Translations under genes and position numbers: made by a program
The notes under the pieces: generated by a model
The model's input: the letters and a program-made list of their open reading frames with translations, nothing else
What the model was told of the DNA's origin: nothing
Database searches by the model: none
Assembly: GCA_963719885.1 (NCBI GenBank)
Contig: CAVRDP010000031.1
Location: 186,001 to 250,000 of the forward strand
Length of the DNA stretch: 64,000 bases
Source: JANXQG01 sp963719885
Lineage (GTDB): Bacteria > Planctomycetota > Planctomycetia > Pirellulales > Thermoguttaceae
Reading direction: 5' to 3'
Shown here: positions 26,453 through 34,345 of the stretch, in pieces
Layout: each line of letters opens with the position of its first letter
Position numbering within the stretch: the first letter of the stretch is position 1

Positions 26453-28114
26453 ATGGAGTTGCGTCGTCGGCCACGACTGAGCCGCATTAGTCTGTTAGCC
26501 GCTGCGCTGTACTGCGCCGTGCTTTCGGCCGGAAATTGCCCAGCCGCAGACGATCTCGCCCGCGATGCGGCTGCCTTGAAAGCTCGCTACGCGGCCGACC
26601 TTAGCTGTCTGGCTGCTTGGTGCCGGCAGAAAAACCTCGCCGCCGAAGAAAGGATAACGACCGACCTGGTTGCACCGCCCGACCCGTACAAGATCGTGCT
26701 ACCCGTGCTGTCGCAGGAAGTGGGCTCGCTCTACCCGCCAAAAGAGGCGTCCGGCGATCTGGCCGTATGGCATCGCCGTTTGTTGAAGTTGCGGCAGGAC
26801 CAGGGTGCGGCGCTGTTTGGCTTGGCTCAACGCGCCGTCCGCCGCCATCAGGCCTCGCTGGCCTATCGCCTCGCCCTGGATGCCATCAAAACCGATCCCG
26901 ACCATGAGGCGGTGCGCCACGCGTTCGGCTACCAGAAATACCAGAACCAATGGCACACGCCTTATGAAGTACTGATGCTCCGCAGCGGCATGGTCTGGAG
27001 CGACAGATTCGGCTGGATCGAAAAGGTCAATCTGCCGCGCTACGTTGCGGGCGAGCGGCTCTTTGGCGTCACTTGGATCGATGCCGCCAACGACGCCACA
27101 TTGCACGCCGAGATCACCAATGGCTGGGACGTTGAAACCGAGCATTACCGCATCCGCACCAATCACAGCATCGAGGCCGCCGTGGCATTGGGCGTCAAGC
27201 TGGAAAACCTGCATCGTATTTGGCGGCAGATCTTCCTGGGCTACTACTCCAGCGAGGCCGACGTCGAGGCCCTCTTCAGCGGCCGACTGCCGCGCAACGC
27301 CATTTTCCCCTCTCCCACCCTGCCGTACCCGGCAGGCGGGAGAGGGGCAGGAGGTGAGGGCCGGCTAGAAGTCGTCTACTTCCGCGACAAGGAGCAGTAC
27401 CATCGGGCTTTGACGCCGATCATGCCCGACGTGGGCATCTCGATGGGGCTTTACGTGCCCGGGAACCACACTGCCTATTTTTATGCCGGCAGTGAAGACA
27501 GCCAACGGACCATGTATCACGAGGCCACGCACCAGCTTTTCCAGCAATCGCGGCGGGTCGGGCACCATGTCGGGCACCATGTACCCATGGTCGTGGTCGG
27601 CAATGTGGGCCGCAAGGCCAACTGCTGGCTGATCGAAGGCATCGCCATGTACATGGAAACGCTCCGTCGACCATGCGTACATGGTGCCCGAGGCGATTGC
27701 TTCGTGCTCGGCGGGCTCGACGACGTCCGCATGCAGGCCGCCCGCTATCACCTGCAAAAGAAGGATTTTTACGTGCCTTTCGAGAAACTCGTCCGCATGG
27801 GCGTGCAGGACGTGCAGGGGCATCCCGAAATCGCCAAGCTTTACAGCCAGATCGCGGCGATGACCAATTTCCTCGTACACTATGACGATGGCCGTTATCG
27901 CGACGCCCTGGTGCGTTGCCTGGCGTCAATTTATGACGGCAACCAGGATCCGGACCTGCTTGCCCACGCAACAGGCGCCAGTTATGCTGAACTAGACGAG
28001 CAGTATGAGAGGTTCATGAAGATCGCTGCCCAACCCTCCGCTCGAAATCCGAAATCCGAAACTCGAAATCCGAAACAAATTCAAAGCACGAAAAAGGCAA
28101 ATGACAGAAACTAA
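26453..28114 (+). CDS. Secreted DUF1570-like zincin with several in-frame repeat insertions
   Basis: The 553-residue protein has a signal peptide (about 8-33, ending CPAADD). The C-terminal half holds TMYHEATHQLFQQSRR, an HExxH zinc motif of the DUF1570 type common in planctomycetes, then CWLIEGIAMYMET, where the Glu fits a gluzincin third ligand. Four stretches look foreign and are made of dispersed repeats read in frame: 27307-27360, 27559-27600 (HHVGHHVPMVVVG), 27669-27690 (PCVHGAR), and the tail from 28042 (ARNPKSETRNPKQ). The repeat at 27669 lies between the YMETLRR and CFVLGGLDDVR family blocks. ATG 26453 is preferred over 26420 because it places the signal peptide better. Confidence 0.7.
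   Translation: MELRRRPRLSRISLLAAALYCAVLSAGNCPAADDLARDAAALKARYAADLSCLAAWCRQKNLAAEERITTDLVAPPDPYKIVLPVLSQEVGSLYPPKEASGDLAVWHRRLLKLRQDQGAALFGLAQRAVRRHQASLAYRLALDAIKTDPDHEAVRHAFGYQKYQNQWHTPYEVLMLRSGMVWSDRFGWIEKVNLPRYVAGERLFGVTWIDAANDATLHAEITNGWDVETEHYRIRTNHSIEAAVALGVKLENLHRIWRQIFLGYYSSEADVEALFSGRLPRNAIFPSPTLPYPAGGRGAGGEGRLEVVYFRDKEQYHRALTPIMPDVGISMGLYVPGNHTAYFYAGSEDSQRTMYHEATHQLFQQSRRVGHHVGHHVPMVVVGNVGRKANCWLIEGIAMYMETLRRPCVHGARGDCFVLGGLDDVRMQAARYHLQKKDFYVPFEKLVRMGVQDVQGHPEIAKLYSQIAAMTNFLVHYDDGRYRDALVRCLASIYDGNQDPDLLAHATGASYAELDEQYERFMKIAAQPSARNPKSETRNPKQIQSTKKANDRN
27307..27360. repeat. REP-like hairpin inside the DUF1570-like gene
   Basis: CCCCTCTCCC pairs with GGGAGAGGGG around an inner CTGCC/GGCAG stem, followed by GGTGAGGG. 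It encodes SPTLPYPAGGRGAGGEG within the protein. It is the hairpin half of the composite element seen in chrA. Confidence 0.7.
27559..27600. repeat. GGGCACCATGTACCC element with a 12-bp tandem duplication
   Basis: The 30-base element at 27571-27600 matches 19645-19674 (reverse strand) exactly in its core. The first 12 bases are repeated directly before it (27559-27570). It encodes GHHVGHHVPMVVVG. Confidence 0.75.
27669..27690. repeat. Inverted copy of the GGGCACCATGTACCC element
   Basis: This is the reverse complement of 27571-27592 with one mismatch. It sits 69 bases downstream in the same gene, so the two copies could pair as a long-range stem in the mRNA. Confidence 0.6.
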
Positions 28115-28272
28115 TGCAAGAAATTCGAGATCAGTCGGGTTGTTTCGGCCGGCAGCAAATTCGAATGACCAAGCACAGCGGCGTGACGGCGTTTCGATCA
28201 TTTTGATTTTTGTTTTTTGGTCGGGGCACCCGCTTGCGGGTTGCGGATTTCGGATTTGAGATTTCGGATTTC
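28042..28272. repeat. AT-richer MITE-like element with inverted ends
   Basis: The left end holds tandem CGAAATCCGAAATCCGAAA units (28042-28076) and the right end the inverse (28244-28272, CGGATTTCGGATTTGAG...). Just inside the right end is a perfect ACCCGC-TT-GCGGGT hairpin (28228-28241). The interior is much richer in A and T than the genes around. The DUF1570-like gene ends within it. No coding frame for a transposase is present. Confidence 0.6.
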
Positions 28273-28308
28273 TCCCTGTTCCCCGACCTGCTGCGTGGAG
28301 GTAAGTTC

Positions 28309-29088
28309 ATGCGTCCCTGGAAACTTGCGGAAGTCAATTACGGCATGGTCAAAGAGCTATGCTACGAGGTAGCGGTGCTTCCCCTAGGCGCCACCGAGCC
28401 GCACAACCTGCACTTGCCCTACGGGACCGACATTTTCGAGGCGGACCTGGTGGGCGAGAAGATTTGCGAGGCTGCCTGGAACCGCGGGGCGAAGGTCGTG
28501 TTGCTGCCGACGATCCCCTACGGCACGCAGACCAACCAGATGCAGTTCCCCTTGGCGATGAACCTCAACCCGGCCACGCTCTCGATCGTGCTCAGCGACC
28601 TGGTCGAGTCGCTCTCGCGGCACGGCATTCGGAAGATCGTGCTCTTGAACAGCCATGGCGGCAACGAATTGAAGCCGGTGTTGCGGGAACTCTATGACCA
28701 GACGCCGGCCAAGCTATTCTTGTGCAACTGGTACGCGGCCTTCAAAGACGTTTACAGCAGCATTTTCTCCGCGGCCGACGACCATGCCGGCGAGATGGAA
28801 ACCTCGCTCATGTTGGCCTATTATCCGGAGCTGGTTGCGCGGAACGCCGACGGCACCCTGACGGCTGACGAAGGCCGGCCTGCTCCCTCGCGATTCGACG
28901 CCGTCAATCGCGGCTGGGTATCGATCACCCGGCCCTGGCATCTCTTGACCACCAACGCCGGCTGCGGCAATCCACATGCTGCGACGGCCGACAAGGGTCT
29001 GCGCCTGATGGACGTGTTGGTCGAGCGGCTCGGCGGTTTCCTGGCCGAGTTGGCGGCCTCACCGCTGGACGAGCGGTTTCCCTATTAG
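28309..29088 (+). CDS. Creatininase family amidohydrolase
   Basis: The 259-residue protein has the metal-binding blocks of the creatininase family: PLGATEPHNLHLPYGTDIFEA, LLNSHGGNE, and ADDHAGEMETSLML. These enzymes hydrolyse cyclic amides or formamides (creatinine, formamidopyrimidines), and the exact substrate cannot be told here. ATG 28309 follows TGGAGG. The stop overlaps that of the convergent homocysteine methyltransferase gene by three bases. Confidence 0.85.
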   Translation: MRPWKLAEVNYGMVKELCYEVAVLPLGATEPHNLHLPYGTDIFEADLVGEKICEAAWNRGAKVVLLPTIPYGTQTNQMQFPLAMNLNPATLSIVLSDLVESLSRHGIRKIVLLNSHGGNELKPVLRELYDQTPAKLFLCNWYAAFKDVYSSIFSAADDHAGEMETSLMLAYYPELVARNADGTLTADEGRPAPSRFDAVNRGWVSITRPWHLLTTNAGCGNPHAATADKGLRLMDVLVERLGGFLAELAASPLDERFPY

Positions 29089-29957
29089 GCTCCTACTTTT
29101 CCGCAGATCGCGCGAATGAACTCCGGCGACGTACCGCAGCATCCGCCGATAAACCGGGCGCCGGCGACAATGAGTTGCGGGATGTATGCGGCAAACTCCT
29201 CCGCAGTCTGCGCATAATGGGTCTTGCCATCGCGCATCTCCGGGAGCCCGGCATTGGCCTTCACCCATACGGCCCGACCGCTGGCGGCGTGGAGGCGGCG
29301 ACAGATTTCCACAAAACCGGCCACCCCCTGCCCGCAATTCGAACCGACGACGTCCGCGCCGGCCGCGAGCAACTGTTCGGCGGCCTGCTCGGGCGTGGTG
29401 CCCATCATGGTGCGGTCGAGCCCGGCCCCGGAATCGAACGTCATGCAGGCCACGACCGGCAAACCCGTCTCCTTGGCCGCGGCCACGGCCAGGCGTGCCT
29501 CGGCCGGATCGGTCATGGTCTCGACGACGATGCCGTCGGCCCCCGCGCCGGCCATGGCCCGGGCCTGTTCCGAGAAAGCAGCCCGCAGGTCGTCTTCGCT
29601 GGCCTCGCCCATCATGAGCATCAGGCCGCTGGGACCCATCGAGGCGAAGACTTTCGCCCCGGCGCCGGCGGCGCGGCGGGAAATCTCCACACCCGCAACG
29701 TTGATCGCCGCGACGCGATCCGGCAAGTTTTGCCGGGCCAGGATGAAGCGGTTCGCCCCGAAGGTGTTGGTCAGGATGATCTGGCTGCCGGCCTCGACGT
29801 AGGCCCGGGCGACCGATTCAACCGCCTCCGGGTTGCTGAGGTTCCAGGCATCGGGACAGGCCCCGACCGGCAACCCTCGCGACTGGAGTTGAGTGCCCCA
29901 CGCGCCGTCGGTGACGACGGGGCCGGAGGCGATAAGTTTTTCAAGGGTGGCGTGCAT
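29085..29957 (-). CDS. Homocysteine S-methyltransferase family protein
   Basis: The 290-residue TIM-barrel protein has the catalytic zinc ligands in the usual three places: Cys in GSNCGQG and the Cys pair in FIGGCCGTSP. An early TDGAWGTQLQ and the LTNTFGAN block are typical. It moves a methyl group onto homocysteine from a donor such as S-methylmethionine, betaine or, with a partner, a methyl-corrinoid. ATG 29957 gives the normal N-terminus; an upstream start at 29996 would add 13 residues. Together with the gene at 11491 it might form a split methionine synthase, but nothing in the sequence proves this. Confidence 0.82.
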   Translation of the reverse strand: MHATLEKLIASGPVVTDGAWGTQLQSRGLPVGACPDAWNLSNPEAVESVARAYVEAGSQIILTNTFGANRFILARQNLPDRVAAINVAGVEISRRAAGAGAKVFASMGPSGLMLMMGEASEDDLRAAFSEQARAMAGAGADGIVVETMTDPAEARLAVAAAKETGLPVVACMTFDSGAGLDRTMMGTTPEQAAEQLLAAGADVVGSNCGQGVAGFVEICRRLHAASGRAVWVKANAGLPEMRDGKTHYAQTAEEFAAYIPQLIVAGARFIGGCCGTSPEFIRAICGKVGA

Positions 29958-29992
29958 AAACAAGCCCTTTGCGGCCGATGTTTGTGGATTGT

Positions 29993-30283
29993 TCAACCGT
30001 TAAGATAACAGAAAACAAAACCATGAGTACCCCCAAACGTAGTGACGCGGCGTATTTCTTGACTATGATGATGAACGACAATTGCCCGATGGTTGACGTA
30101 AAGGTCTGTCGTGAGGGGAAACCGCGCGGGGCGAGCAGCCTCGGGCGTATCTCGGTAACGCCGCAGAAGGAAGTCCAAGACGTGGGCCTCAGTGGCATGA
30201 TGGTCGCCGGCCCGATACGGGAGCTGAGCGAGTTGCTCCCGCCGAGCTTTCCAATCATCGTACAGCGTGCGAGGATTCGGCAT
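29993..30283 (-). CDS. Hypothetical protein, possibly a truncated family member
   Basis: The 96-residue frame (starts MPNPRTLYDDWKARREQL, includes YRAGDHHATEAHVLDFLLRR and VNHRAIVVHHH) has protein-like composition and amphipathic helices, while the opposite strand does not. The end looks abrupt. It may be the N-terminal part of a longer planctomycete protein. It lies just upstream of the homocysteine methyltransferase gene on the same strand. Confidence 0.45.
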   Translation of the reverse strand: MPNPRTLYDDWKARREQLAQLPYRAGDHHATEAHVLDFLLRRYRDTPEAARPARFPLTTDLYVNHRAIVVHHHSQEIRRVTTFGGTHGFVFCYLNG

Positions 30284-30339
30284 GGCGACGAGTCCAAAGT
30301 TCCATTAGATCCCTCGACATGTGTCTCCAGCATTAGCAG

Positions 30340-30813
30340 TCAGTCAACGGGCTCATACGGGACCAACCGCTGCAAGCGTTCCGGCATTTCCTGAACTTTC
30401 GGGCAATTGACTGCGCCATAACTTGTGTGGAGCGGCTGTCCCGAGTCCCAATAGTGCAGGAAGAAGGCAACACGAAAACTGGATTCATCGGGGAGGCTTC
30501 CCCATCGCTCGACGAGCAGGGATTCCCCGTCCGGCGCAAGGTATGCTTCCGCCCAAGCCGCTTGCCAGTCATCCTTCAAAAGGCCTTCGCGTGGCTGCGT
30601 AAAGTCACTTACACTGAATCGCGAGTCTCGGTTTGTTACCAGGGCCTCAACCAGAACGACTGAAGATAGCTGATCTCTGCATTGGCGCACAGCCGCAATT
30701 CGGTCTTCCTCGGGGATATCGTAGCCGTACAGAATAGTGAACTGTTCCTCAAACAGTTCGTCACTTACGGGCAGGCGGTAAACCCCCAGAGCCTCGACGG
30801 TAGGTTCAGTCAT
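30340..30813 (-). CDS. Hypothetical cytoplasmic protein
   Basis: The 157-residue protein (starts MTEPTVEALGVYRLPVSDELF) has mixed alpha/beta character, many Trp and Asp residues, LLKDDWQAAWAEAYL in the middle and YWDSGQPLHTSYG later. The start at 30813 avoids a less likely ATG at 30825. GC is lower than in the neighbouring core genes. I recognise no family. There is no signal peptide. Confidence 0.55.
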   Translation of the reverse strand: MTEPTVEALGVYRLPVSDELFEEQFTILYGYDIPEEDRIAAVRQCRDQLSSVVLVEALVTNRDSRFSVSDFTQPREGLLKDDWQAAWAEAYLAPDGESLLVERWGSLPDESSFRVAFFLHYWDSGQPLHTSYGAVNCPKVQEMPERLQRLVPYEPVD

Positions 30814-31148
30814 ATCTTCCTGCAACCAAAAGTGTTGTAGTGGGCACCAGAAACTTCACCGGTTGCCGTAGTATATCGGCACACCAGTGCTCACGGCAAT
30901 CGTGCCGTCAAGTCCACCGCATGAAATCTGGATTCGTCCAATGGGCTAGTATCCGAACGCAATCCGCAGACAAAAAATGTTGGCAGGAATATAACCGCCG
31001 GATCGGACCATGAAAACCACCCCTGCTTTTTGGTCAAATAGCGGTTACAAAACGCAAATTCTGAAAATAAAACCTGCCACTCCCTCCCCTTGTCTCCGGC
31101 CGGTTGCCCGACTATTATCGTAACTTCCTCACTTTCTTGGAGTTCGCA
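30814..31148. other. Intergenic region before ilvN
   Basis: No gene is visible. It includes an AT-rich patch (about 30960-31080) that probably holds the ilvNC promoter. I could not place a clear -35/-10 pair. No leader peptide rich in Val, Leu or Ile was found. Confidence 0.4.
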
Positions 31149-31661
31149 ATGCGTCACGTGCTTTCCGCACTGGTTCAGAACGTGCCGGGCGTGCTTTCGC
31201 ACATTTCCGGCATGTTGGCCTCGCGCGGCTATAATATCGATAGCCTGGCCGTGGGGGCCACGGAAGACCCCCAACTCTCCCGGATGACCTTCGTCGTCGT
31301 CGGCGATGACAGCGTGCTGGAGCAGGTCCGGAAACAGTTGGAAAAAATCGTGACCGTCGTCCGCGTCGACGACATCGGTTCCGCAGACCACGTCGAACGC
31401 GACCTGATGCTGATCAAGGTCTCGGCCCCGCCGGGCCGCCGGGCGGAAATCTCCCAACTAACCGAGATCTTCCGCGGCCGGATCGTCGACGTGGCCCCGG
31501 AAACCATGATCATCGAGATCGCCGGACAGGAAGGCAAAGTCGAGGCATTCATCGAAATGATGCGGCCCTTGGGGATCATCGAGTTGGCCCGCACGGGGCG
31601 CATCGCGATGGTCCGCGGCAAGGGAGACGGACAACCCAGCTTGCTCACCGATAGCCCCTAG
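31149..31661 (+). CDS. ilvN: Acetolactate synthase small (regulatory) subunit
   Basis: The 170-residue protein starts MRHVLSALVQNVPGVLSHIS and has the ACT-domain text ASRGYNIDSLAVG, then the C-terminal ALS_ss domain with IVDVAPETMIIEIAG. It binds valine and sets feedback control of the catalytic subunit (IlvB), which is not in the window. ilvC follows 108 bases later on the same strand. Confidence 0.93.
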   Translation: MRHVLSALVQNVPGVLSHISGMLASRGYNIDSLAVGATEDPQLSRMTFVVVGDDSVLEQVRKQLEKIVTVVRVDDIGSADHVERDLMLIKVSAPPGRRAEISQLTEIFRGRIVDVAPETMIIEIAGQEGKVEAFIEMMRPLGIIELARTGRIAMVRGKGDGQPSLLTDSP

Positions 31662-31717
31662 GCCCTGGGGAGCGTGCAACAATAAAGTGTTTGTAGAACC
31701 GCCAACTATACACGCCA

Positions 31718-31738
31718 CCACCGACGCGGGGTCGGTGG
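31718..31738 (+). other. GC-rich hairpin between ilvN and ilvC
   Basis: CCACCGAC (31718-31725) pairs perfectly with GTCGGTGG (31731-31738) around a five-base loop, 31 bases before the ilvC start. There is no T-run, so it is not a classical terminator. It could tune ilvC expression or mRNA stability. Confidence 0.35.
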
Positions 31739-31769
31739 GGGCGGTTTCAAAACCAGGAGCACATATATC

Positions 31770-32786
31770 ATGCCGGCGAAGATCTATTACGACAAAGACG
31801 CGGACCTTGCCCTGCTGAAAGGCAAGACGATTGCCATTCTCGGCTACGGCTCGCAGGGGCATGCCCACGCCCAGAACCTGCGCGACAGCGGCTGCACAGT
31901 GATCGTGGCCGAGTTGCCGGGCACGCCCAACGGCGATCTGGCCGTCAAGGACGGTTTCACGCCGATTACGATCACGGAAGCCACGAAAAAGGCCGATGTG
32001 ATTACGATCCTCCTGCCCGACGAGCTGCAAGGCGACATCTTCCGCAGCCAGATCCGCGAGCACCTCGGGGCACCCTCTGGGTCCGGCAAGGTGATCGTCT
32101 GCTCGCACGGCTTCAACGTCCATTACGGCCAGTTCGACGTGCCCAAGGGCGTTTCGCTCGTTCTGGTGGCGCCCAAGGGGCCCGGCCACCTCTTGCGGGC
32201 GGAATTCGTCCGCGGGGCCGGCGTGCCCTGCCTGATCGCCGTGGGCGAGGGCTCGGCCAAGGAGGCCTTCAACATCGGCATGGCGTATGCCAAAGGCATC
32301 GGCGGCACGCGGGCCGGCGTGATCGAGACGACGTTCGCCGAAGAGACCGAGACCGACCTGTTCGGCGAGCAGGCCGTGCTTTGCGGCGGCGTGAGCGAAC
32401 TGATGAAGGCCGGCTTCGAGACGCTCGTCGAGGCCGGTTACCAGCCCGAAATGGCCTACTTCGAGTGCATCCACGAGATGAAATTGATCGTCGACCTGAT
32501 CTATCAGGGCGGTTTGAACTACATGCGCTACAGCATTTCCAACACGGCCGAATATGGCGACTACACCCGCGGCCCGCGGATCATCACTGCGGAAACCCGG
32601 GCCGAGATGAAGCGCATCCTGGCCGAGATCCAGAACGGCAGTTTTGCCCGCGAGTGGCTGCTGGAGAACCGCGTCAACGCCCCGTGCTTCAAGGCCATGC
32701 GGCGGCGCGAGCGGAACCACCTCGTGGAGCAGGTCGGCCGCGGGCTGCGCCGCCTGATGTCCTGGATCAACGCCAAGGAGGTTTGA
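31770..32786 (+). CDS. ilvC: Ketol-acid reductoisomerase
   Basis: The 338-residue protein is a full-length class I KARI. The nucleotide-binding GYGSQGHAHAQNL is at residues 25-37. VIVCSHGFNVHYG follows, and the Mg-binding acids lie in TDLFGEQAVLCGG and YFECIHEMKLIVDL. It converts acetolactate to dihydroxyisovalerate in valine and isoleucine synthesis. AAACCAGGAG lies before ATG. The frame is unbroken. The next gene follows six bases later. Confidence 0.96.
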   Translation: MPAKIYYDKDADLALLKGKTIAILGYGSQGHAHAQNLRDSGCTVIVAELPGTPNGDLAVKDGFTPITITEATKKADVITILLPDELQGDIFRSQIREHLGAPSGSGKVIVCSHGFNVHYGQFDVPKGVSLVLVAPKGPGHLLRAEFVRGAGVPCLIAVGEGSAKEAFNIGMAYAKGIGGTRAGVIETTFAEETETDLFGEQAVLCGGVSELMKAGFETLVEAGYQPEMAYFECIHEMKLIVDLIYQGGLNYMRYSISNTAEYGDYTRGPRIITAETRAEMKRILAEIQNGSFAREWLLENRVNAPCFKAMRRRERNHLVEQVGRGLRRLMSWINAKEV

Positions 32787-32792
32787 TAACAG

Positions 32793-33083
32793 ATGGCCGC
32801 GACGCAGACCAGCCCGCAGCAACAGCAGGAAACCCGCCAAACCTTCGAAGCCCTCGAGCCGGGCGATCGAATCGAGGCGATGCGCGTGGTCACAATCGGC
32901 CCGCAGACATGGACGAGCAAGAGCGTCGGCACGGTCGTCCGTACGGAGCGGGGGCGGCATGGCCTGCACTTCCGGCGAAACTTCGATGACAAAGTGTTCA
33001 GTGATTTTATCCTGCTGCGGCGCGACGACGGCGAACTGACTACGGTTGCCCTCGACGAATTCACGACCCTGCGGCGATTGTGA
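32793..33083 (+). CDS. Small conserved hypothetical protein downstream of ilvC
   Basis: The 96-residue protein has a Gln-rich N-terminus (MAATQTSPQQQQETRQ) and a beta-strand core, LEPGDRIEAMRVV, KSVGTVVRTERGRHG, HFRRNFDDKVFSDFILLRR, that looks like a small beta-barrel of the SH3 type. It starts six bases after ilvC and is probably co-transcribed. No function is known to me. Confidence 0.6.
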   Translation: MAATQTSPQQQQETRQTFEALEPGDRIEAMRVVTIGPQTWTSKSVGTVVRTERGRHGLHFRRNFDDKVFSDFILLRRDDGELTTVALDEFTTLRRL

Positions 33084-33128
33084 GACGCGTCTGGCCTTGA
33101 CGCGCGGCAGGCCCGTACAATTCCAAGC

Positions 33129-34004
33129 ATGACCCCACCGCTTCTTTCCTTGTTCCAAACGCACCCACGCAGCTTCGAAGACAACCGTTTCGTATATGCC
33201 GTGGTCAGCCGGCGTTCGGGCGGGGTGTCGATCGGCGTGAACCTCAACCCGGAGAAGTACTGCAACTTCGACTGCGTTTACTGCCAGGTGGACCGCACCG
33301 TCCGCGGCGGGCCGGTGCTGCGGAAAATCGATTTGCCGCAGTTGGCCAGCGAACTGGACGAAATGGTGGAATTGGCCGTCAGCGGCCGGCTGTTCGAGGG
33401 CACGCGGTTCTCGACGACGCCGGCCGAGTTTCGCCGGCTCAACGATATTGCGATGAGCGGCGACGGCGAGCCGACCGCCTCGCCGGTCTTTGACGAAGTG
33501 GTGCAACTCTGCGCCGATATTCGCCGCCGCCGTGGGCTCGACCAGGTGAAGATCGTGCTGATAACCAATGCCACGCTGTTCCAGCGCCCGCGGGTCTGCA
33601 AGGCGTTGGAAGTCTTGGACGCCAATAACGGCGAAATCTGGGGCAAGCTCGACGCCGGCACGGAGGAGTATTACCAGGCGATCGACCGCTCGAAGGTCAA
33701 GCTGGCCGAGGTGCTGGAGAACCTCGTGGTTGCGGCCCGCAAACGGCCCATCGTGATTCAATCGCTGTTCATGCGGCTTCGCGATCAGCCGCCACCGCTG
33801 GCCGAGCAAGTGGCCTATTGCGATCGGCTTCGCGAAATCGTCGCCGGTGGCGGGCAGATCAAGCTGGTGCAGATTCACACGATCGCCCGGCGGCCGGCCG
33901 AGAGTTTTGCCTCGCCGCTGGAAAATGCCGAAGTGGATGCCTTGGCGGCGTTGGTCAGGGAACGGACCGGGCTGGCGGTGGCGGCGTACTACGGCTGCGG
34001 GTAG
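33129..34004 (+). CDS. Radical SAM protein
   Basis: The 291-residue protein binds a 4Fe-4S cluster through Cys45, Cys49 and Cys52 (YCNFDCVYCQ). DIAMSGDGEPTASP provides the SAM-binding glycine region. There is no SPASM-type Cys tail; the ending AAYYGCG has one Cys. The group is distant from MoaA and lies near archaeal-type radical SAM proteins sometimes annotated for wyosine-like modification. I leave the substrate open. Confidence 0.8.
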   Translation: MTPPLLSLFQTHPRSFEDNRFVYAVVSRRSGGVSIGVNLNPEKYCNFDCVYCQVDRTVRGGPVLRKIDLPQLASELDEMVELAVSGRLFEGTRFSTTPAEFRRLNDIAMSGDGEPTASPVFDEVVQLCADIRRRRGLDQVKIVLITNATLFQRPRVCKALEVLDANNGEIWGKLDAGTEEYYQAIDRSKVKLAEVLENLVVAARKRPIVIQSLFMRLRDQPPPLAEQVAYCDRLREIVAGGGQIKLVQIHTIARRPAESFASPLENAEVDALAALVRERTGLAVAAYYGCG

Positions 34005-34031
34005 TGTCGGGCCGAAGACCCAGCAATTCAC

Positions 34032-34189
34032 CCAGCGAAGGGCGGAGCCCTGGAAAAAGGGATCCCCTGCAAGACACCCCTCTCGGCCCAACGGGCCAAC
34101 GATTCATCTGGAACGGGGAACGGCTGGCCCGTTGGGCCGAAAGAGAAATTGTGGGGACGGTTCTCTACCAGGGCTGCGCCCTTCGCTGG
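34032..34189. repeat. 158-bp nested palindromic element
   Basis: Outer arms CCAGCGAAGGGCGGAGCCCTGG (34032-34053) and its near-exact complement (34168-34189) have one mismatch in 22 pairs. Inner arms TCGGCCCAACGGGCCA (34083-34098) and complement (34125-34140) match perfectly over 16. It fills most of the gap between the radical SAM gene and the aminotransferase gene (34005-34345), which holds no coding frame I would accept. Confidence 0.75.
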
Positions 34190-34345
34190 ATGAACCGACG
34201 CCCCTTCGGGGCACGCAAACCGAAACGCTCAGACCGCGCCTCCTGTGCCGAAAATCGCCTCCTGCCCCCCGGTTGCCGGACCTTTTCCGCACCACTAGAA
34301 TAAAGGGTTCGTAACTCGTCCCTTCGCCACCATTCAAGGCCTTTC

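Noticed and set aside
29969..30394. Plus-strand open frame starting MSTPKRSDAAYF.
   Set aside because: The opposite strand gives a more protein-like product and shares direction with the next gene; the plus-strand frame lacks a ribosome site.
31718..31738. Rho-independent terminator between ilvN and ilvC.
   Set aside because: The stem is good but no T-run follows, and the two genes are expected to be expressed together.
31458..34091. A very long open frame on the minus strand opposite ilvC and the radical SAM gene.
   Set aside because: It is a shadow of high-GC codon use. The plus-strand genes carry exact family motifs, and the antisense translation has no domain and no ribosome site.
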